DNA of 64,000 bases, taken from assembly GCA_017502135.1 (NCBI GenBank), contig JAFVVP010000004.1:1-64000 (forward strand), given 5' to 3'. This DNA comes from Clostridia bacterium. GTDB taxonomy: Bacteria > Bacillota > Clostridia > Oscillospirales > CAG-272. Under the pieces are notes generated by a model. The model ran no database searches, was not told the DNA's origin, and saw nothing but the letters and a program-made list of their open reading frames with translations. Every line of letters starts with the position of its first letter. The stretch's first letter is position 1. The position numbers were made by a program, and so were the translations under genes. Positions 16,730 through 26,678 of the stretch are shown here, in pieces.

Positions 16730-18079
16730 ATGGCTCAGAATGTTTTACTTCGTGAGGACACGCCCGAGATGCCCCGCGCCATTGCCTGCGCGATATTTCC
16801 ACAGGGCGGTGAAAGAGAGTGCGAAGTCTCACTCGGGGAACTGGAACGACTTCTTGACACGGCGGGCGCCGCGCTCGTCGCCACCGTCACGCAGATGCGA
16901 GACCGCCCCGATGCTGCTACCTGCTTCGGCAGCGGCAAACTCCGGGAACTCTCTGATCTCTGCGATACGGAAGAGGCGTCGCTTGTGGTGTTCGACTGCG
17001 AACTTTCGCCCTCGCAGCTGAGAGAAATCGAAAATGCGATCGACAGAGAGGTTGAAGTGCTTGACCGCTCTATGCTGATCCTTGATATATTTGCAAAACA
17101 CGCCGTTACGTCCGAAGGACGTCTGCAGGTCGAACTGGCACAGCTTCGTTATACAGCGCCGCGTCTTGCGGGCAAGGGTAAGGATATGTCTCGTCTCGGC
17201 GGCGGCATCGGTACGCGCGGCCCCGGTGAGACCAAACTCGAGGTGGATCGCCGTCGGATCAAATCCCGTATCCACGCGCTGGAGGAACAACTGAGGAATG
17301 TGGAATCCGCCAGAGCCACAATGCGCGCTTCGCGCGACCGTTCGGGACTCGTTCGATGTGCGATCGTCGGGTATACGAACGCGGGAAAATCCACGCTTCT
17401 CAATACGCTCACGGGTGCGGGCATCTTGGCAGAGGATAAACTGTTCGCCACGCTCGATCCTACCACGCGGCAGTATGTTCTGCCGTCCGGCATGAAGCTT
17501 CTTTTGACAGACACCGTCGGATTTATCCGTAATCTCCCGCATCATCTTATAAAAGCGTTCCGCTCCACTTTGGAGGAGGCGGCGCTTGCAGATGTGATTC
17601 TGAACGTGTGTGATGCATCCGATACGGAGTTTGCCGATCAGCTGAAGGTAACGGACGGACTTCTCCGAGATCTCGGTGCGGAAGGAAAGCCGGTACTGCT
17701 CGTCTTCAATAAATGCGATCTGTGCACCGATCCGACCTCTCTTACCGAAATGCGCCGCGTGGCCTCGGAAAACGGCTGTGAGGCGGTGTTTATCTCGGCG
17801 AAGACCGGCGAGGGACTCGAAGAATTCGAGAAAACGCTCGAGCGGATCGCCGCGGGCGGACGGACGAGGGAGAAATTCCTTCTGCCGCATTCCGACGGTG
17901 CGGCGTTGAATCTTCTGTACGCCTCAGCTCATGGCGTAGAAGTGGAATACACCGAGGACGGCGTGCTCGTTACCGCAACGGTTGATGCCCGCCTCAGGGG
18001 CAAACTTGCATCGTATATCATCCGTCCCGTGCGCGATTCCGTTACGGACGGCGAGGACGGACTTTGGGAGGAGTTCTGA
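16730..18079 (+). CDS. hflX: Ribosome-associated GTPase HflX
   Basis: This 449-residue protein has the HflX N-terminal domain with a glycine-rich loop (GGGIGTRGPGETKLEVDRRR), a coiled helical linker, and a G domain from about residue 205. The G domain shows G1 GYTNAGKS, G3 DTVGF and G4 NKCD. HflX binds the 50S subunit and can split stalled or idle ribosomes, particularly under stress. An AGGAGG site precedes the ATG. The yigZ gene follows after 1 base, so they are probably co-transcribed. Confidence 0.94.
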   Translation: MAQNVLLREDTPEMPRAIACAIFPQGGERECEVSLGELERLLDTAGAALVATVTQMRDRPDAATCFGSGKLRELSDLCDTEEASLVVFDCELSPSQLREIENAIDREVEVLDRSMLILDIFAKHAVTSEGRLQVELAQLRYTAPRLAGKGKDMSRLGGGIGTRGPGETKLEVDRRRIKSRIHALEEQLRNVESARATMRASRDRSGLVRCAIVGYTNAGKSTLLNTLTGAGILAEDKLFATLDPTTRQYVLPSGMKLLLTDTVGFIRNLPHHLIKAFRSTLEEAALADVILNVCDASDTEFADQLKVTDGLLRDLGAEGKPVLLVFNKCDLCTDPTSLTEMRRVASENGCEAVFISAKTGEGLEEFEKTLERIAAGGRTREKFLLPHSDGAALNLLYASAHGVEVEYTEDGVLVTATVDARLRGKLASYIIRPVRDSVTDGEDGLWEEF

Positions 18080-18080
18080 T

Positions 18081-18716
18081 ATGGCAGAAACAAGCGGACG
18101 GATTACACTTGCCCGCCGTGCTTCGGCGGAGATGGAGGAGAAAAAATCTATCTTCATCGGAACGGCAGCACCCGTAACCTCCGAGGAAGAGGCACGGAAA
18201 TTCATCGCGGAAATGCGCCGAAAATATCACGATGCCTCGCATAACGTGTACGCGTATATTCTGAACGGAGGGGCAATAGCGCGCTATTCCGATGACGGTG
18301 AGCCGCAGGGAACAGCCGGCGTGCCCGTTCTGAACGTGCTCAAAATGTCTGGCGCTACCGATCTCTGCGTCGTGGTTACCCGCTATTTCGGCGGCGTTCT
18401 TCTTGGCGCGGGCGGGCTTGTTCGTGCATATTCGGCATCTGCAAAACTTGCGATTGATACCGCGGGGGTCGTTACGATGGCGGACTATGCAATTCTTTCG
18501 GTTCGCGTTAGTTATTCCGATTATCAAAAGGTTACGGTACAGTTGCCTAAAATCGGCGTTACGGAAGACGCCGCGGACTTTGATGAGGCGGTAACGATCC
18601 GCGCGGGCGTTTCGGCAGAGCGCGTGGACGAGATAACGGGCATACTTACGGAATTGACCGGCGGCAGAGTCTCGGTCGATGTGATCGGACACGAAGAACG
18701 CCCGCATATAGGGTAA
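18081..18716 (+). CDS. yigZ: YigZ/IMPACT family protein
   Basis: This 211-residue protein has the UPF0029/IMPACT N-terminal domain with motifs SHNVYAYIL, YSDDGEPQGTAGVP and RYFGGVLLGAGGLVRAYS, and the smaller C-terminal YigZ domain. The bacterial role is not established. Its eukaryotic relative IMPACT modulates the GCN2 translation control pathway, which hints at a link to translation, as does the neighbouring hflX. GGGAGGAG just before the hflX stop serves as ribosome binding site for the ATG at 18081. Confidence 0.9.
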   Translation: MAETSGRITLARRASAEMEEKKSIFIGTAAPVTSEEEARKFIAEMRRKYHDASHNVYAYILNGGAIARYSDDGEPQGTAGVPVLNVLKMSGATDLCVVVTRYFGGVLLGAGGLVRAYSASAKLAIDTAGVVTMADYAILSVRVSYSDYQKVTVQLPKIGVTEDAADFDEAVTIRAGVSAERVDEITGILTELTGGRVSVDVIGHEERPHIG

Positions 18717-18806
18717 GATTAATTTTCGACAAAAAAAGTAAAAAAGAGTAATTTTGCGTATATTATATCTGCACATACCTTTCGAGAATATGTTTAGGAG
18801 GCGCGT

Positions 18807-19829
18807 ATGGAGAAATCGGTCAGTCAGCTCTTTTGCGAACGGGAACGACGGACGCTTTCGCCGCGCGCTTTTTTGACGGAAAACACACGCGGCAGAGAGC
18901 ACCCTTGCGAGCCGTGCCCCAACCGCACCGATTTCCAGCGAGATCGGGACAGAATCATTCATTCGAAATCGTTCCGCCGGCTCGTCCATAAAACGCAGGT
19001 ATTCCTTTTTCCGCAGGACGAGCATTATCGCACGCGCATGACGCATACGCTGGAAGTGTGCCAGATTGCCAGAATCATCGCCCGTGCGCTCATGCTGAAC
19101 GAGGACTTGACGGAGGCGATCGCCCTCGGGCACGATCTCGGACACACCCCGTTCGGACACGCGGGTGAAGTGGTGATGCAGCAGTGCTATTCGCCCGAAT
19201 TCACGCATTATCGGCAGAGCCTGCGCGTGGTGGAGGAGCTCGAAAACAACGGCCGTGGCCTCAATCTCACGTGGGAGGTCCGCGACGGTATCGTCAATCA
19301 CACCGGCGACGATATGGCGTCCACCCTCGAGGGCGTGATCGTCAAATTTGCTGACCGCATCGCGTACATCAATCACGATATCGACGATGCGTGCCGTGCG
19401 GGGATACTGAAGATTTCCGATATTCCCGCCGATATTCTGAAAGTACTCGGCGAGGGCCACGGCCACCGCATCAATACGATGGTTTCCGCCGTCATTGAAG
19501 GAAGTGCGGGTGCTGACACGATTCGGATGACCGAGGAGATCGGAGACGCTACCATGCGCCTGCGCCGATTCCTTTTCGATAACGTATACTTTAATCCGAT
19601 CGCGAAAGCGGAGGAGGTAAAGGCAAGAGAAATGCTTGCTCGTCTTTACGAATACTACACGCGCTATCCGCAGAAACTGCCGGATCTCTACCGTCGGAAT
19701 CTGGAGACGGAACCGCTCGGACGGTGCGTGTGCGACTATATCGCCAGCATGACGGACCGATACGCTATTGATCTGTACAAAGAACTGTTTATCCCCAGCG
19801 TATGGCGGACGCCGGAAGGCGACAACTGA
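18807..19829 (+). CDS. HD-domain dNTP triphosphohydrolase (dGTPase-like)
   Basis: The 340-residue protein belongs to the dGTPase/dNTPase HD family. The metal site is built from RMTHTLEVCQIAR, the doublet in GHDLGHTPFGHAGE, and a later KFADRIAYINHDIDD. The N-terminal RDRDRIIHSKSFRRLVHKTQ is a family signature. These enzymes cut dNTPs to nucleoside and triphosphate and so limit the dNTP pool. It sits directly before dnaG and the sigma-A gene, a common arrangement in Clostridia. AGGAGG precedes the ATG. I see no strong promoter in the 90-base gap upstream. Confidence 0.9.
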   Translation: MEKSVSQLFCERERRTLSPRAFLTENTRGREHPCEPCPNRTDFQRDRDRIIHSKSFRRLVHKTQVFLFPQDEHYRTRMTHTLEVCQIARIIARALMLNEDLTEAIALGHDLGHTPFGHAGEVVMQQCYSPEFTHYRQSLRVVEELENNGRGLNLTWEVRDGIVNHTGDDMASTLEGVIVKFADRIAYINHDIDDACRAGILKISDIPADILKVLGEGHGHRINTMVSAVIEGSAGADTIRMTEEIGDATMRLRRFLFDNVYFNPIAKAEEVKAREMLARLYEYYTRYPQKLPDLYRRNLETEPLGRCVCDYIASMTDRYAIDLYKELFIPSVWRTPEGDN

Positions 19830-19860
19830 CAAAATTACATAAAAGGGAAGGGGGGCGTCT

Positions 19861-21639
19861 ATGATTCCACACAGCATAATTGAAGACTTGAAGCATCGGT
19901 GCGACATCGTGGACGTGATCTCCTCGTACGTTCCCTTGAAGCGTGCGGGTTCCAATCTGCATGGGCTTTGTCCCTTCCACAGCGAGCGATCGCCGTCTTT
20001 TACCGTCTTTACGAACGGTGAGCCGCATTTCTACTGTTTCGGCTGTGGTGCGGGCGGAGATGTAATCAGCTTCGTTATGCGGATAGAGAATCTCGACTAC
20101 CGATCAGCACTCGAATTTCTCGCTAAAAGGGCGGGGATCACGCTTCCCGACGACGAGCGCGACGAGAAACGGGAAGTGGGCCGCAAACGAATTCTTGAAA
20201 TGAATCTTTGTGCAGCGCGGTTTTTCCGCGACTGTTTATTTGATGACAAGATCGGTGCGCCGGCGAGAGCGTATCTCGAAAAACGAAAACTCTCCACCAC
20301 GGTGGCACGCCGTTTCGGACTCGGCTATGCGCCGCAGTCGTTCAATTCGCTGCGTGATCACCTCAGAAGGAACGGCTACACCGACGAGGAGATGATTACG
20401 GGCTATTTTTGCGCGAGAAGTGAAAAGGGAAATGTGTACGATATCTTCCGAGGACGTCTTATGTTCCCGCTTATTGATGTAACGGGCAATATCATAGCGT
20501 TCGGCGGCCGTGTGCTTGACGATTCCAAGCCGAAGTACCTGAACTCCTCCGACACGCCTGCGTTCAAGAAAAGCCGCAATCTGTTTGCGCTCAATTTCGC
20601 GAAGGCCCACGCGGAGAAACGTCTTATCCTTTGCGAAGGGTACATGGACGTCATTACGCTCCATGCAGCGGGTTTTGAGAATGCCGTCGCTACCCTCGGT
20701 ACGGCGATCACCCCCGAGCACGCGCGCATCATACGCAAGTATACGGAAAACGTGGTCCTCGCCTACGACAGCGACGGCGCGGGACAGACTGCGACGAACA
20801 AGGCACTCCGCATTCTTTCTGAGGCGGGTGTTGATGCTCGCGTGATCAAAATGGACGGTGCGAAGGATCCGGACGAATATATAAAAACGTTCGGGGCGAA
20901 AAAGTTTGCGTCTCTTCTCGACGAGGGGCGAACCCGCTTCGACTTCAAACTTGATAATATCTTAGCCGAGCATGATATAAGCGTTCCGGAACAAAAGATC
21001 AAGGCCGCGGCGCTTATTACGGCGGAGATATCAAATGTATATTCCGGCGTGGAGCGGGAAATATACACGGCGAAGGCGGCATCCGTCCTTGGCTTGGACG
21101 TGAAAAGCCTGCAAAGCGACGTCGAGTCGGCAATCCGCCGGCGCGCGCGAAATGAGAAAAAGGAACGTCCCGGGGAGTTGTACCGTGTCGGCATGGGCAT
21201 CTCCGACCGTGTCAATCCGGATTTTGCCAAACACACAAAGGCGGCGCGGCTGGAGGAAACGCTTCTCGGACTCCTTATGCTCCGCAAAGAGTACCTGAAG
21301 CGAGATGTCCGCGGTACGGCGCTTACCGCCGCTGATTTCCCGACGGAGCTTGGACGGCGCCTCTATGAGGCAATTCTCGCGGGCGAGGAAGCGGGCGGCT
21401 TCGATCTTGGGCTGCTTTCGGAATCCTTTACGCAACAAGAGGTCTCGCGCGCGGTCAGTATGCTGCACAGACGCCAGCAGCTGACGGACAACGGCCCCCG
21501 GATCTTCGAGGAAATCGTGCTGGCGCTTCGGAACGAGAACGAGAAAAACCGGAAAAAGACGGACGGAGACGACTTTTTGTACCACATTCAAAAGAAACGC
21601 GACGAACTCAAAAATGACGCGTCGCGCTCTGATACATGA
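19861..21639 (+). CDS. dnaG: DNA primase
   Basis: This 592-residue primase has an N-terminal CHC2 zinc finger (Cys37, His40, Cys59, Cys62), the RNA polymerase core, and the Toprim centre with [11 protein letters not shown] and [13 protein letters not shown]. The C-terminal helical region is the DnaB-binding domain. It makes the RNA primers that PolC and the lagging-strand machinery extend. The distance to the sigma-factor start is 44 bases, so the dNTPase, dnaG and rpoD probably form one operon. AAGGGGGG lies shortly before the ATG. Confidence 0.96.
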   Translation: MIPHSIIEDLKHRCDIVDVISSYVPLKRAGSNLHGLCPFHSERSPSFTVFTNGEPHFYCFGCGAGGDVISFVMRIENLDYRSALEFLAKRAGITLPDDERDEKREVGRKRILEMNLCAARFFRDCLFDDKIGAPARAYLEKRKLSTTVARRFGLGYAPQSFNSLRDHLRRNGYTDEEMITGYFCARSEKGNVYDIFRGRLMFPLIDVTGNIIAFGGRVLDDSKPKYLNSSDTPAFKKSRNLFALNFAKAHAEKRLILCEGYMDVITLHAAGFENAVATLGTAITPEHARIIRKYTENVVLAYDSDGAGQTATNKALRILSEAGVDARVIKMDGAKDPDEYIKTFGAKKFASLLDEGRTRFDFKLDNILAEHDISVPEQKIKAAALITAEISNVYSGVEREIYTAKAASVLGLDVKSLQSDVESAIRRRARNEKKERPGELYRVGMGISDRVNPDFAKHTKAARLEETLLGLLMLRKEYLKRDVRGTALTAADFPTELGRRLYEAILAGEEAGGFDLGLLSESFTQQEVSRAVSMLHRRQQLTDNGPRIFEEIVLALRNENEKNRKKTDGDDFLYHIQKKRDELKNDASRSDT

Positions 21640-21683
21640 CTTTGAAAAATTTACATAATATACATATCGGAAGGGAAACGTGC

Positions 21684-22778
21684 ATGGATATCGAAAAGAA
21701 AACGGATATGAGTGATCTGATCGAAAAAGGAAAATCGAAAGGATCGCTCACGAACAACGACATTATGGAGATGATCGATTTTACCGATTACGATATTGAT
21801 CAGATCGAAAAGTTGTACGAGACGCTGGAGAACAACGGCATCGAAGTAACCAGCTACATTAATCCCGCAGAGTTTGACGAACTCGAGGAGGACCTCGATC
21901 AGCTCGACAGCCCTGAGGAGATGGAAAAAGTCCTCGCACAGGAAGGCCTTGCCATTGACGATCCGGTGCGGATGTATCTGAAAGAGATCGGTAAAGTGCC
22001 GCTGCTTGACGCGGACCGTGAGCTTCTGCTCGCACAGCGTATGTCGGATGGCGATGAGGTCGCAAAACAGCAACTCGTAGAGGCGAACCTTCGCCTTGTC
22101 GTAAGTATCGCAAAACGGTACGTGGGCAAGGGAATGTTCTTCCTTGATCTGATTCAGGAAGGAAATCTCGGCCTCATGAAGGCGGTCGAAAAATTCGACT
22201 ATACCAAGGGGTATAAGTTTTCGACCTACGCTACGTGGTGGATTCGCCAGGCGGTTACCCGTGCGATCGCCGATCAGGCAAGAACGATCCGCATCCCCGT
22301 GCACATGGTGGAAACGATCCATAAAGTTTCCCGCGTATCTCGCCAGCTTCTTCAGGAGCGCGGTAAGGAAGCGACTGCGGAGGAGATTGCTGAAGTTATC
22401 GGTATGAATGTCGAAAAGGTGCGTGAAATCATGAAGATCGCGCAGGATCCGGTTTCTCTTGAGACGCCGATCGGCGAGGAAGAGGACAGCCATCTCGGCG
22501 ACTTCATTCCGGACGACGATTCGCCCGCACCCGCGGATGCTGCCTCGTACGCACTGCTCCGTGAGCAGCTCTGCGAAGTCCTTCATACTCTGACGCCCCG
22601 TGAGGAGCACGTTTTGAAACTCCGCTTCGGTCTTGACGACGGACGCTCGAGAACGCTTGAAGAGGTCGGCAAAGAATTCAATATCACCCGTGAGCGTATC
22701 CGCCAAATCGAGGCGAAAGCGCTGCGCAAACTGCGTCATCCGAGCCGTTCCAAGCGCCTGAGAGATTATCTTGATTGA
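21684..22778 (+). CDS. rpoD: Housekeeping RNA polymerase sigma factor (sigma-A/RpoD)
   Basis: The 364-residue protein carries region 1.1 (residues 10-65), [16 protein letters not shown] of region 1.2, region 2 with [20 protein letters not shown], region 3, and region 4 with [20 protein letters not shown]. It directs transcription from TTGACA/TATAAT promoters, many of which are visible here. The ATG at 21684, behind GGAAGGGAA, is preferred over an in-frame start 16 codons upstream that overlaps no ribosome binding site. It closes the dnaG operon. Confidence 0.95.
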   Translation: MDIEKKTDMSDLIEKGKSKGSLTNNDIMEMIDFTDYDIDQIEKLYETLENNGIEVTSYINPAEFDELEEDLDQLDSPEEMEKVLAQEGLAIDDPVRMYLKEIGKVPLLDADRELLLAQRMSDGDEVAKQQLVEANLRLVVSIAKRYVGKGMFFLDLIQEGNLGLMKAVEKFDYTKGYKFSTYATWWIRQAVTRAIADQARTIRIPVHMVETIHKVSRVSRQLLQERGKEATAEEIAEVIGMNVEKVREIMKIAQDPVSLETPIGEEEDSHLGDFIPDDDSPAPADAASYALLREQLCEVLHTLTPREEHVLKLRFGLDDGRSRTLEEVGKEFNITRERIRQIEAKALRKLRHPSRSKRLRDYLD

Positions 22779-22796
22779 TTCTAGTCGAAAAATCCC

Positions 22797-22825
22797 TTGA
22801 CACAGCGTTTGAAATAGTGTAAAAT
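22797..22825 (+). promoter_or_regulatory. Sigma-A promoter of the orphan lipoprotein gene
   Basis: TTGACA (22797-22802), 17-bp spacer, TAAAAT (22820-22825), 58 bases before the start codon. Confidence 0.85.
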
Positions 22826-22882
22826 ATTCAAAGATTACCTTTTACTATGATGCCCATGCATTGATTACAAGGAGGATTCCTA

Positions 22883-24583
22883 ATGAAAAGAAATCTTATG
22901 TGCCTGCTTTTGGCTCTGACGATGGTGCTTTCCCCGGTTGCTTTCGTCGGATGCTCCGGCGACAAAGGAGACGAAACGATTGCGGGTACCACGACCGATG
23001 AATCTGCACTTACTACCGTAACGCTTACCCTTTGGGTTCCTACGGATAAAGATACGACCGAAGAAGCAATTCTTGCGGTTCAGGAAGCCTTGAGCAAAAT
23101 TACGAAGGCAAGATTCGAAACCGCTATCGAACTGCACGCTGTCCCCAGCGATGAGTACGAGGCGGCAATCGAGGCCAGAATGACCGAGATCGAAGAAGCC
23201 ATCGCGTTTGAAAAAGCAGAGGCTGAGCGTAAGAAAAAGGAAGCCAAGGAGCTCGCAGCCCAGGGTATCACTACCACTGCTGAAACGACCGCTGCTGAAG
23301 AGCCTCTTGAAACCGATGAAACCTACGTGAACGAGATCGGTATGACCGTCGTCAAGTATCCCGAGGTTGAAAAGAATCAGATGGATATCTTCCTCATTCG
23401 CGGCTACGACAACTACCTGGCGTACAACGAGAGAGGTGCTCTGTCCGCGTTGGATGCCGAGCTGACCGGCACTTCCAAAATTTTGAAGCAGTACATATAT
23501 CCTTCGTTTATCGATAATGCGAAACTCAACGGTATGACGTACGCGATCCCCAATAACCGACCGCTGGGTGAATACAAATACTTACTTGTAAACAAGCGCC
23601 TCGTTGATGAACTGTACTGGGATAAGGATAAGGTAACGACTATTTCTCAGTGTGCCGACTTTATCAAGGACGTGCAGAGATTTACGGACGTAACGCCGTT
23701 CCTTGCTCCCGTTGAGCCGTCCGACGTATATCACTGGTCCGAGGACGGTTCCTGGTCGCTGATTGCCACGCAGCTCACCCGTGCGGCTGACATCAACGCA
23801 TACAGCCCGCCGAGATCTATTCTCAATAACAACGAGTACGTTGACACCGTCTACCTCATGAAGTATCTTGCTGAGACCAACGGCTTCTCGAAGGATCCCC
23901 AGAATGAAAAAGAGTTTGCTGTCGGTGTGATTTCGGGCGACATCAATGTAAAGAACGCATACGAAGACGATTATTACGTATACATCTACGAGACGCCCCG
24001 TGCTACCACGGAGAACATCTATGCCTCTATGTTTGCAGTTTCTGCATACACCAAGAGCGTGGCACGTTCGATGGAAGTGCTCACCATGCTGAATACCGAT
24101 CCCGAGCTGCGCACGATCCTGCAGTACGGTGTGGAAGGCGTACACTGGCAGAAGAACTTTGATAACGACGAAGTGATCGACATCCTGAGTGATGACTACA
24201 AGATGAAGCTCGAGGAAACCGGTAACGTATATATGACGTATCCCGGTGCAGGCATCTCCATGGAATACTGGGAGAGCGCAAAGCAGCAGAACCTTGCATC
24301 GCACGTCAGCCCGTATATCAATCTGTACAGAACGGATTACGTAACGGAGGAAACGAAAGCAGACTTTGATGAACTCGCAAAACTCAGCAAAGAGTATTAC
24401 GACCGCATCGAAGCGATGAGTTCCGAAGAATGGCTCGCAGCCATTGACGGACTGAAGGACGAGGTCAGAAAGATCCCCGTGATGGAGAAACTGCTCAGCT
24501 ATACCGGCGAGGATTCGCTCGTCGTGTTCTATAACGATTTCTCCAGCACCCGCGTTTCTGACGAAAACAGCGCTGAAATGTAA
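22883..24583 (+). CDS. Extracellular solute-binding-type lipoprotein, orphan
   Basis: The 566-residue protein starts with a lipoprotein signal peptide ending at Cys24 (VAFVGC). The rest resembles the family 1 solute-binding fold used for sugars and oligosaccharides (VTLTLWVPTDKD; later MDIFLIRGYDNYLAYNERGA). An unusual insert at about residues 95-145 is a charged helix rich in Glu, Ala and Lys followed by a Thr/Glu-rich stretch. No permease or ATPase gene is adjacent, so it either serves a transporter elsewhere or has another role. It has its own promoter and terminator. The ligand is unknown. Confidence 0.8.
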   Translation: MKRNLMCLLLALTMVLSPVAFVGCSGDKGDETIAGTTTDESALTTVTLTLWVPTDKDTTEEAILAVQEALSKITKARFETAIELHAVPSDEYEAAIEARMTEIEEAIAFEKAEAERKKKEAKELAAQGITTTAETTAAEEPLETDETYVNEIGMTVVKYPEVEKNQMDIFLIRGYDNYLAYNERGALSALDAELTGTSKILKQYIYPSFIDNAKLNGMTYAIPNNRPLGEYKYLLVNKRLVDELYWDKDKVTTISQCADFIKDVQRFTDVTPFLAPVEPSDVYHWSEDGSWSLIATQLTRAADINAYSPPRSILNNNEYVDTVYLMKYLAETNGFSKDPQNEKEFAVGVISGDINVKNAYEDDYYVYIYETPRATTENIYASMFAVSAYTKSVARSMEVLTMLNTDPELRTILQYGVEGVHWQKNFDNDEVIDILSDDYKMKLEETGNVYMTYPGAGISMEYWESAKQQNLASHVSPYINLYRTDYVTEETKADFDELAKLSKEYYDRIEAMSSEEWLAAIDGLKDEVRKIPVMEKLLSYTGEDSLVVFYNDFSSTRVSDENSAEM

Positions 24584-24596
24584 AAAACAGATACAC

Positions 24597-24632
24597 GAAA
24601 AGAACAGCCGTACGCCGGCTGTTCTTTTCACT
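24597..24632 (+). terminator. Terminator after the orphan lipoprotein gene
   Basis: A 14-bp stem (GAAAAGAACAGCCG / CGGCTGTTCTTTTC) with a 5-base loop; the T-rich part lies in the 3' arm. Confidence 0.75.
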
Positions 24633-24672
24633 TGAAATATGTGTAAATATTTTGTGAACACGGGAAAATTTG

Positions 24673-24701
24673 TTGCTTTCGGAATAAAACTGTGTTATAA
24701 T
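24673..24701 (+). promoter_or_regulatory. Sigma-A promoter of rpsB-tsf
   Basis: TTGCTT (24673-24678), 17-bp spacer, TATAAT (24696-24701). Transcription should begin near 24708, leaving a leader of about 130 bases. Confidence 0.8.
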
Positions 24702-24707
24702 ATCAAA

Positions 24708-24838
24708 GCATGCGAAAACGCATAGCACACACACGCGATGTGAACTTCTGACGGTGCCGCCCGTAAAGAAAAAGTTTACGGGGTTTCGGCTTCAGGATGT
24801 ATTCGCGTGGTGGGAAAAACCGTAAGGAGATTAAAACT
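24708..24838 (+). promoter_or_regulatory. Long rpsB leader, possible S2 autoregulatory structure
   Basis: The leader can fold around a closing ACGCGA / TCGCGT stem (near 24733 and 24804), with an internal CGTAAA / TTTACG hairpin (near 24764 and 24776). The ribosome binding site AAGGAG follows the structure. Ribosomal protein operons are often regulated by the encoded protein binding such a leader, so control by S2 is plausible. I cannot assign it to a known leader family. Confidence 0.35.
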
Positions 24839-25570
24839 ATGGCAATCGTATCCATCAAACAGCTGCTGGAAGCAGGCGTCCACTTCGGACATCACACCAG
24901 ACGTTGGAACCCGAAGATGGCAGAGTACATCTTCACCGAACGCAACGGCATCTACATCATCGACCTTCAGAAGACCATCAAGAAGTTTGAAGAGGCTTAC
25001 ATGTTTGTCCGCGACGTGGCAAGCGAGGGCGGCTCCATTCTCTTCGTTGGTACCAAGAAGCAGGCAGCAGACGCTATCCGTGAGGAAGCAGAGCGCTGCG
25101 GCATGTACTTTGTAAATGTTCGCTGGCTCGGCGGTATGCTCACCAACTACAAGACCATCCGCACCAGCATCAACCGTCTGAACGCTCTTGAGAAGATGCA
25201 GGAAGACGGCACCTTTGATATGCTTCCGAAGAAGGAAGTTGCAGCTCTCCAGAAGGAAATGTACAACCTTGAGAGAAACCTCGGCGGTATCAAGAACATG
25301 AACGGCCTGCCGGCTGCTATCTTCATCGTTGACCCCCGTAAGGAGCACAACGCTGTTCTTGAAGCTAAGAAACTGGGCATCCCGGTAGTTGCTATCGTTG
25401 ATACCAACTGCGATCCCGACGATGCTGACTACGTTATCCCCGGTAACGACGACGCTATCCGCGCGATCCGTCTGATCTCTTCTGTACTCGCTAACGCTGT
25501 TCTCGAGGGCAAGCAGGGCGAGCAACTCGTAGAGGCTGAAGCTGAGGCTTCCGAGACTGCCGAAGCATAA
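24839..25570 (+). CDS. rpsB: 30S ribosomal protein S2
   Basis: This 243-residue protein is S2: [20 protein letters not shown] at the start, [29 protein letters not shown] and [14 protein letters not shown]2 joins the small subunit late and is needed with S1 for initiation. The ATG at 24839 follows AAGGAG. An in-frame start 14 codons earlier is rejected because it lies in the structured leader. tsf follows in the same transcript. A short acidic C-terminal tail ([12 protein letters not shown]) is unremarkable. Confidence 0.97.
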   Translation: MAIVSIKQLLEAGVHFGHHTRRWNPKMAEYIFTERNGIYIIDLQKTIKKFEEAYMFVRDVASEGGSILFVGTKKQAADAIREEAERCGMYFVNVRWLGGMLTNYKTIRTSINRLNALEKMQEDGTFDMLPKKEVAALQKEMYNLERNLGGIKNMNGLPAAIFIVDPRKEHNAVLEAKKLGIPVVAIVDTNCDPDDADYVIPGNDDAIRAIRLISSVLANAVLEGKQGEQLVEAEAEASETAEA

Positions 25571-25614
25571 TCGGTTTGTCGAACATTATATTGAATATAA
25601 CGGAGGAATATACA

Positions 25615-26544
25615 ATGGCAATTACTGCTAAGATGGTAGCCGATCTCCGCGCACAGACCGGCTGCGGCATGATGGAGTGCAAGAAGGCACTCACCGCTGC
25701 GAATGGCGATTTTGACGAGGCTGTAAAGGTTCTTCGCGAGAAGGGACTTGCTGTTGCCGCTAAGAAGGCTGACCGTATTGCTTCTGAGGGCGTTGTTGAT
25801 ATTATGCTCTCCGAGGACAAGAAGACGGCTGCTATGATCGAAGTAAACGCTGAGACGGACTTCGTTGCAAAGAACGAGAAGTTCCAGGATTTCGTTCGCG
25901 GTATCCTTTCCACCATTCTCAAGAACCGTCCCGCAAACCTCGAGGCTCTTATGGCTCTCCCCTATCCGGAGTCCGATATGACCGTTGAGGCAAAACTGAA
26001 GGACATGATCTTCATGATCGGTGAGAACATGAACATCCGCCGCTTCCTCATCGTGGACGGCGTTCTGAGCACCTACATCCACGGTAAGGGCATGACTGGC
26101 GTTATCATCAACTTCGAGGCTGACGACGTTTGCGTAGCTAACCCCGGCTTTGCAGAGTTCGCAAAGAACATCGCTCTCCAGGTTGCAGCTATGCCCGTTC
26201 TGTACCTCAACAAGGAGTCCGTTCCCGCTTCCGCTATCGAAGAGGAGAAGCAGATCCAGCTGACTCTCATGAAGAATGACGAGAAGAACGCTAACAAGCC
26301 CGAGGCTATCCTTGAAAAGATGATCATGGGTAAGATGAACAAGTTCTACGAGAAGGTTTGCCTTACCGAGCAGGCTTACGTTAAGGATGACGCAATCTCC
26401 GTACAGAAGTACGTAGACAACACCGCCAAGGAATTTGGCGGCAACATCCGCATCGCAGGCTTCTACATCTACGAGAGAGGTGAAGGCCTTGAAAAGAAAG
26501 AAGACAATTTCGCTGACGAAATTGCCAGTCTCGTGAAGAAATAA
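25615..26544 (+). CDS. tsf: Elongation factor Ts
   Basis: The 309-residue protein is EF-Ts, the nucleotide exchange factor that regenerates EF-Tu-GTP. The N-terminal domain shows VADLRAQTGCGMMECKKALT and EVNAETDFVAKNEKF, which contact EF-Tu. Length is at the upper end for the family because of a helical insert in the second core subdomain. GGAGG precedes the ATG at 25615, and an in-frame start 13 codons upstream is not supported. A terminator follows, so rpsB-tsf is a closed unit. Confidence 0.97.
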   Translation: MAITAKMVADLRAQTGCGMMECKKALTAANGDFDEAVKVLREKGLAVAAKKADRIASEGVVDIMLSEDKKTAAMIEVNAETDFVAKNEKFQDFVRGILSTILKNRPANLEALMALPYPESDMTVEAKLKDMIFMIGENMNIRRFLIVDGVLSTYIHGKGMTGVIINFEADDVCVANPGFAEFAKNIALQVAAMPVLYLNKESVPASAIEEEKQIQLTLMKNDEKNANKPEAILEKMIMGKMNKFYEKVCLTEQAYVKDDAISVQKYVDNTAKEFGGNIRIAGFYIYERGEGLEKKEDNFADEIASLVKK

Positions 26545-26555
26545 TGCTTCGGTTC

Positions 26556-26589
26556 CCGCCGGCATCAAAAATGCCGGCGGATTTTTTTG
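26556..26589 (+). terminator. Terminator after tsf
   Basis: A 10-bp GC-rich stem (CCGCCGGCAT / ATGCCGGCGG) with a CAAAA loop, followed by seven T residues. Confidence 0.92.
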
Positions 26590-26607
26590 TAAATTTACAA
26601 AATATTA

Positions 26608-26636
26608 TTTACAAATTTGCTATTTCGGAGTAAAAT
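26608..26636 (+). promoter_or_regulatory. Sigma-A promoter of the pyrH-to-polC cluster
   Basis: TTTACA (26608-26613), 17-bp spacer, TAAAAT (26631-26636). It restarts transcription after the tsf terminator. Confidence 0.75.
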
Positions 26637-26678
26637 ATATATAATATACTATAGATATACTATGATGAGGTGATTTCC

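Noticed and set aside
18725-18733. Exact Spo0A-box 9-mer (TTCGACAAA) before the dGTPase-dnaG-rpoD operon
   Set aside because: A 9-mer with one two-fold position is expected about once by chance in 64 kb on two strands. Other exact copies occur at 1552-1560 (part of the rlmD -35) and 25574-25582 (between rpsB and tsf), where control by Spo0A makes little sense.
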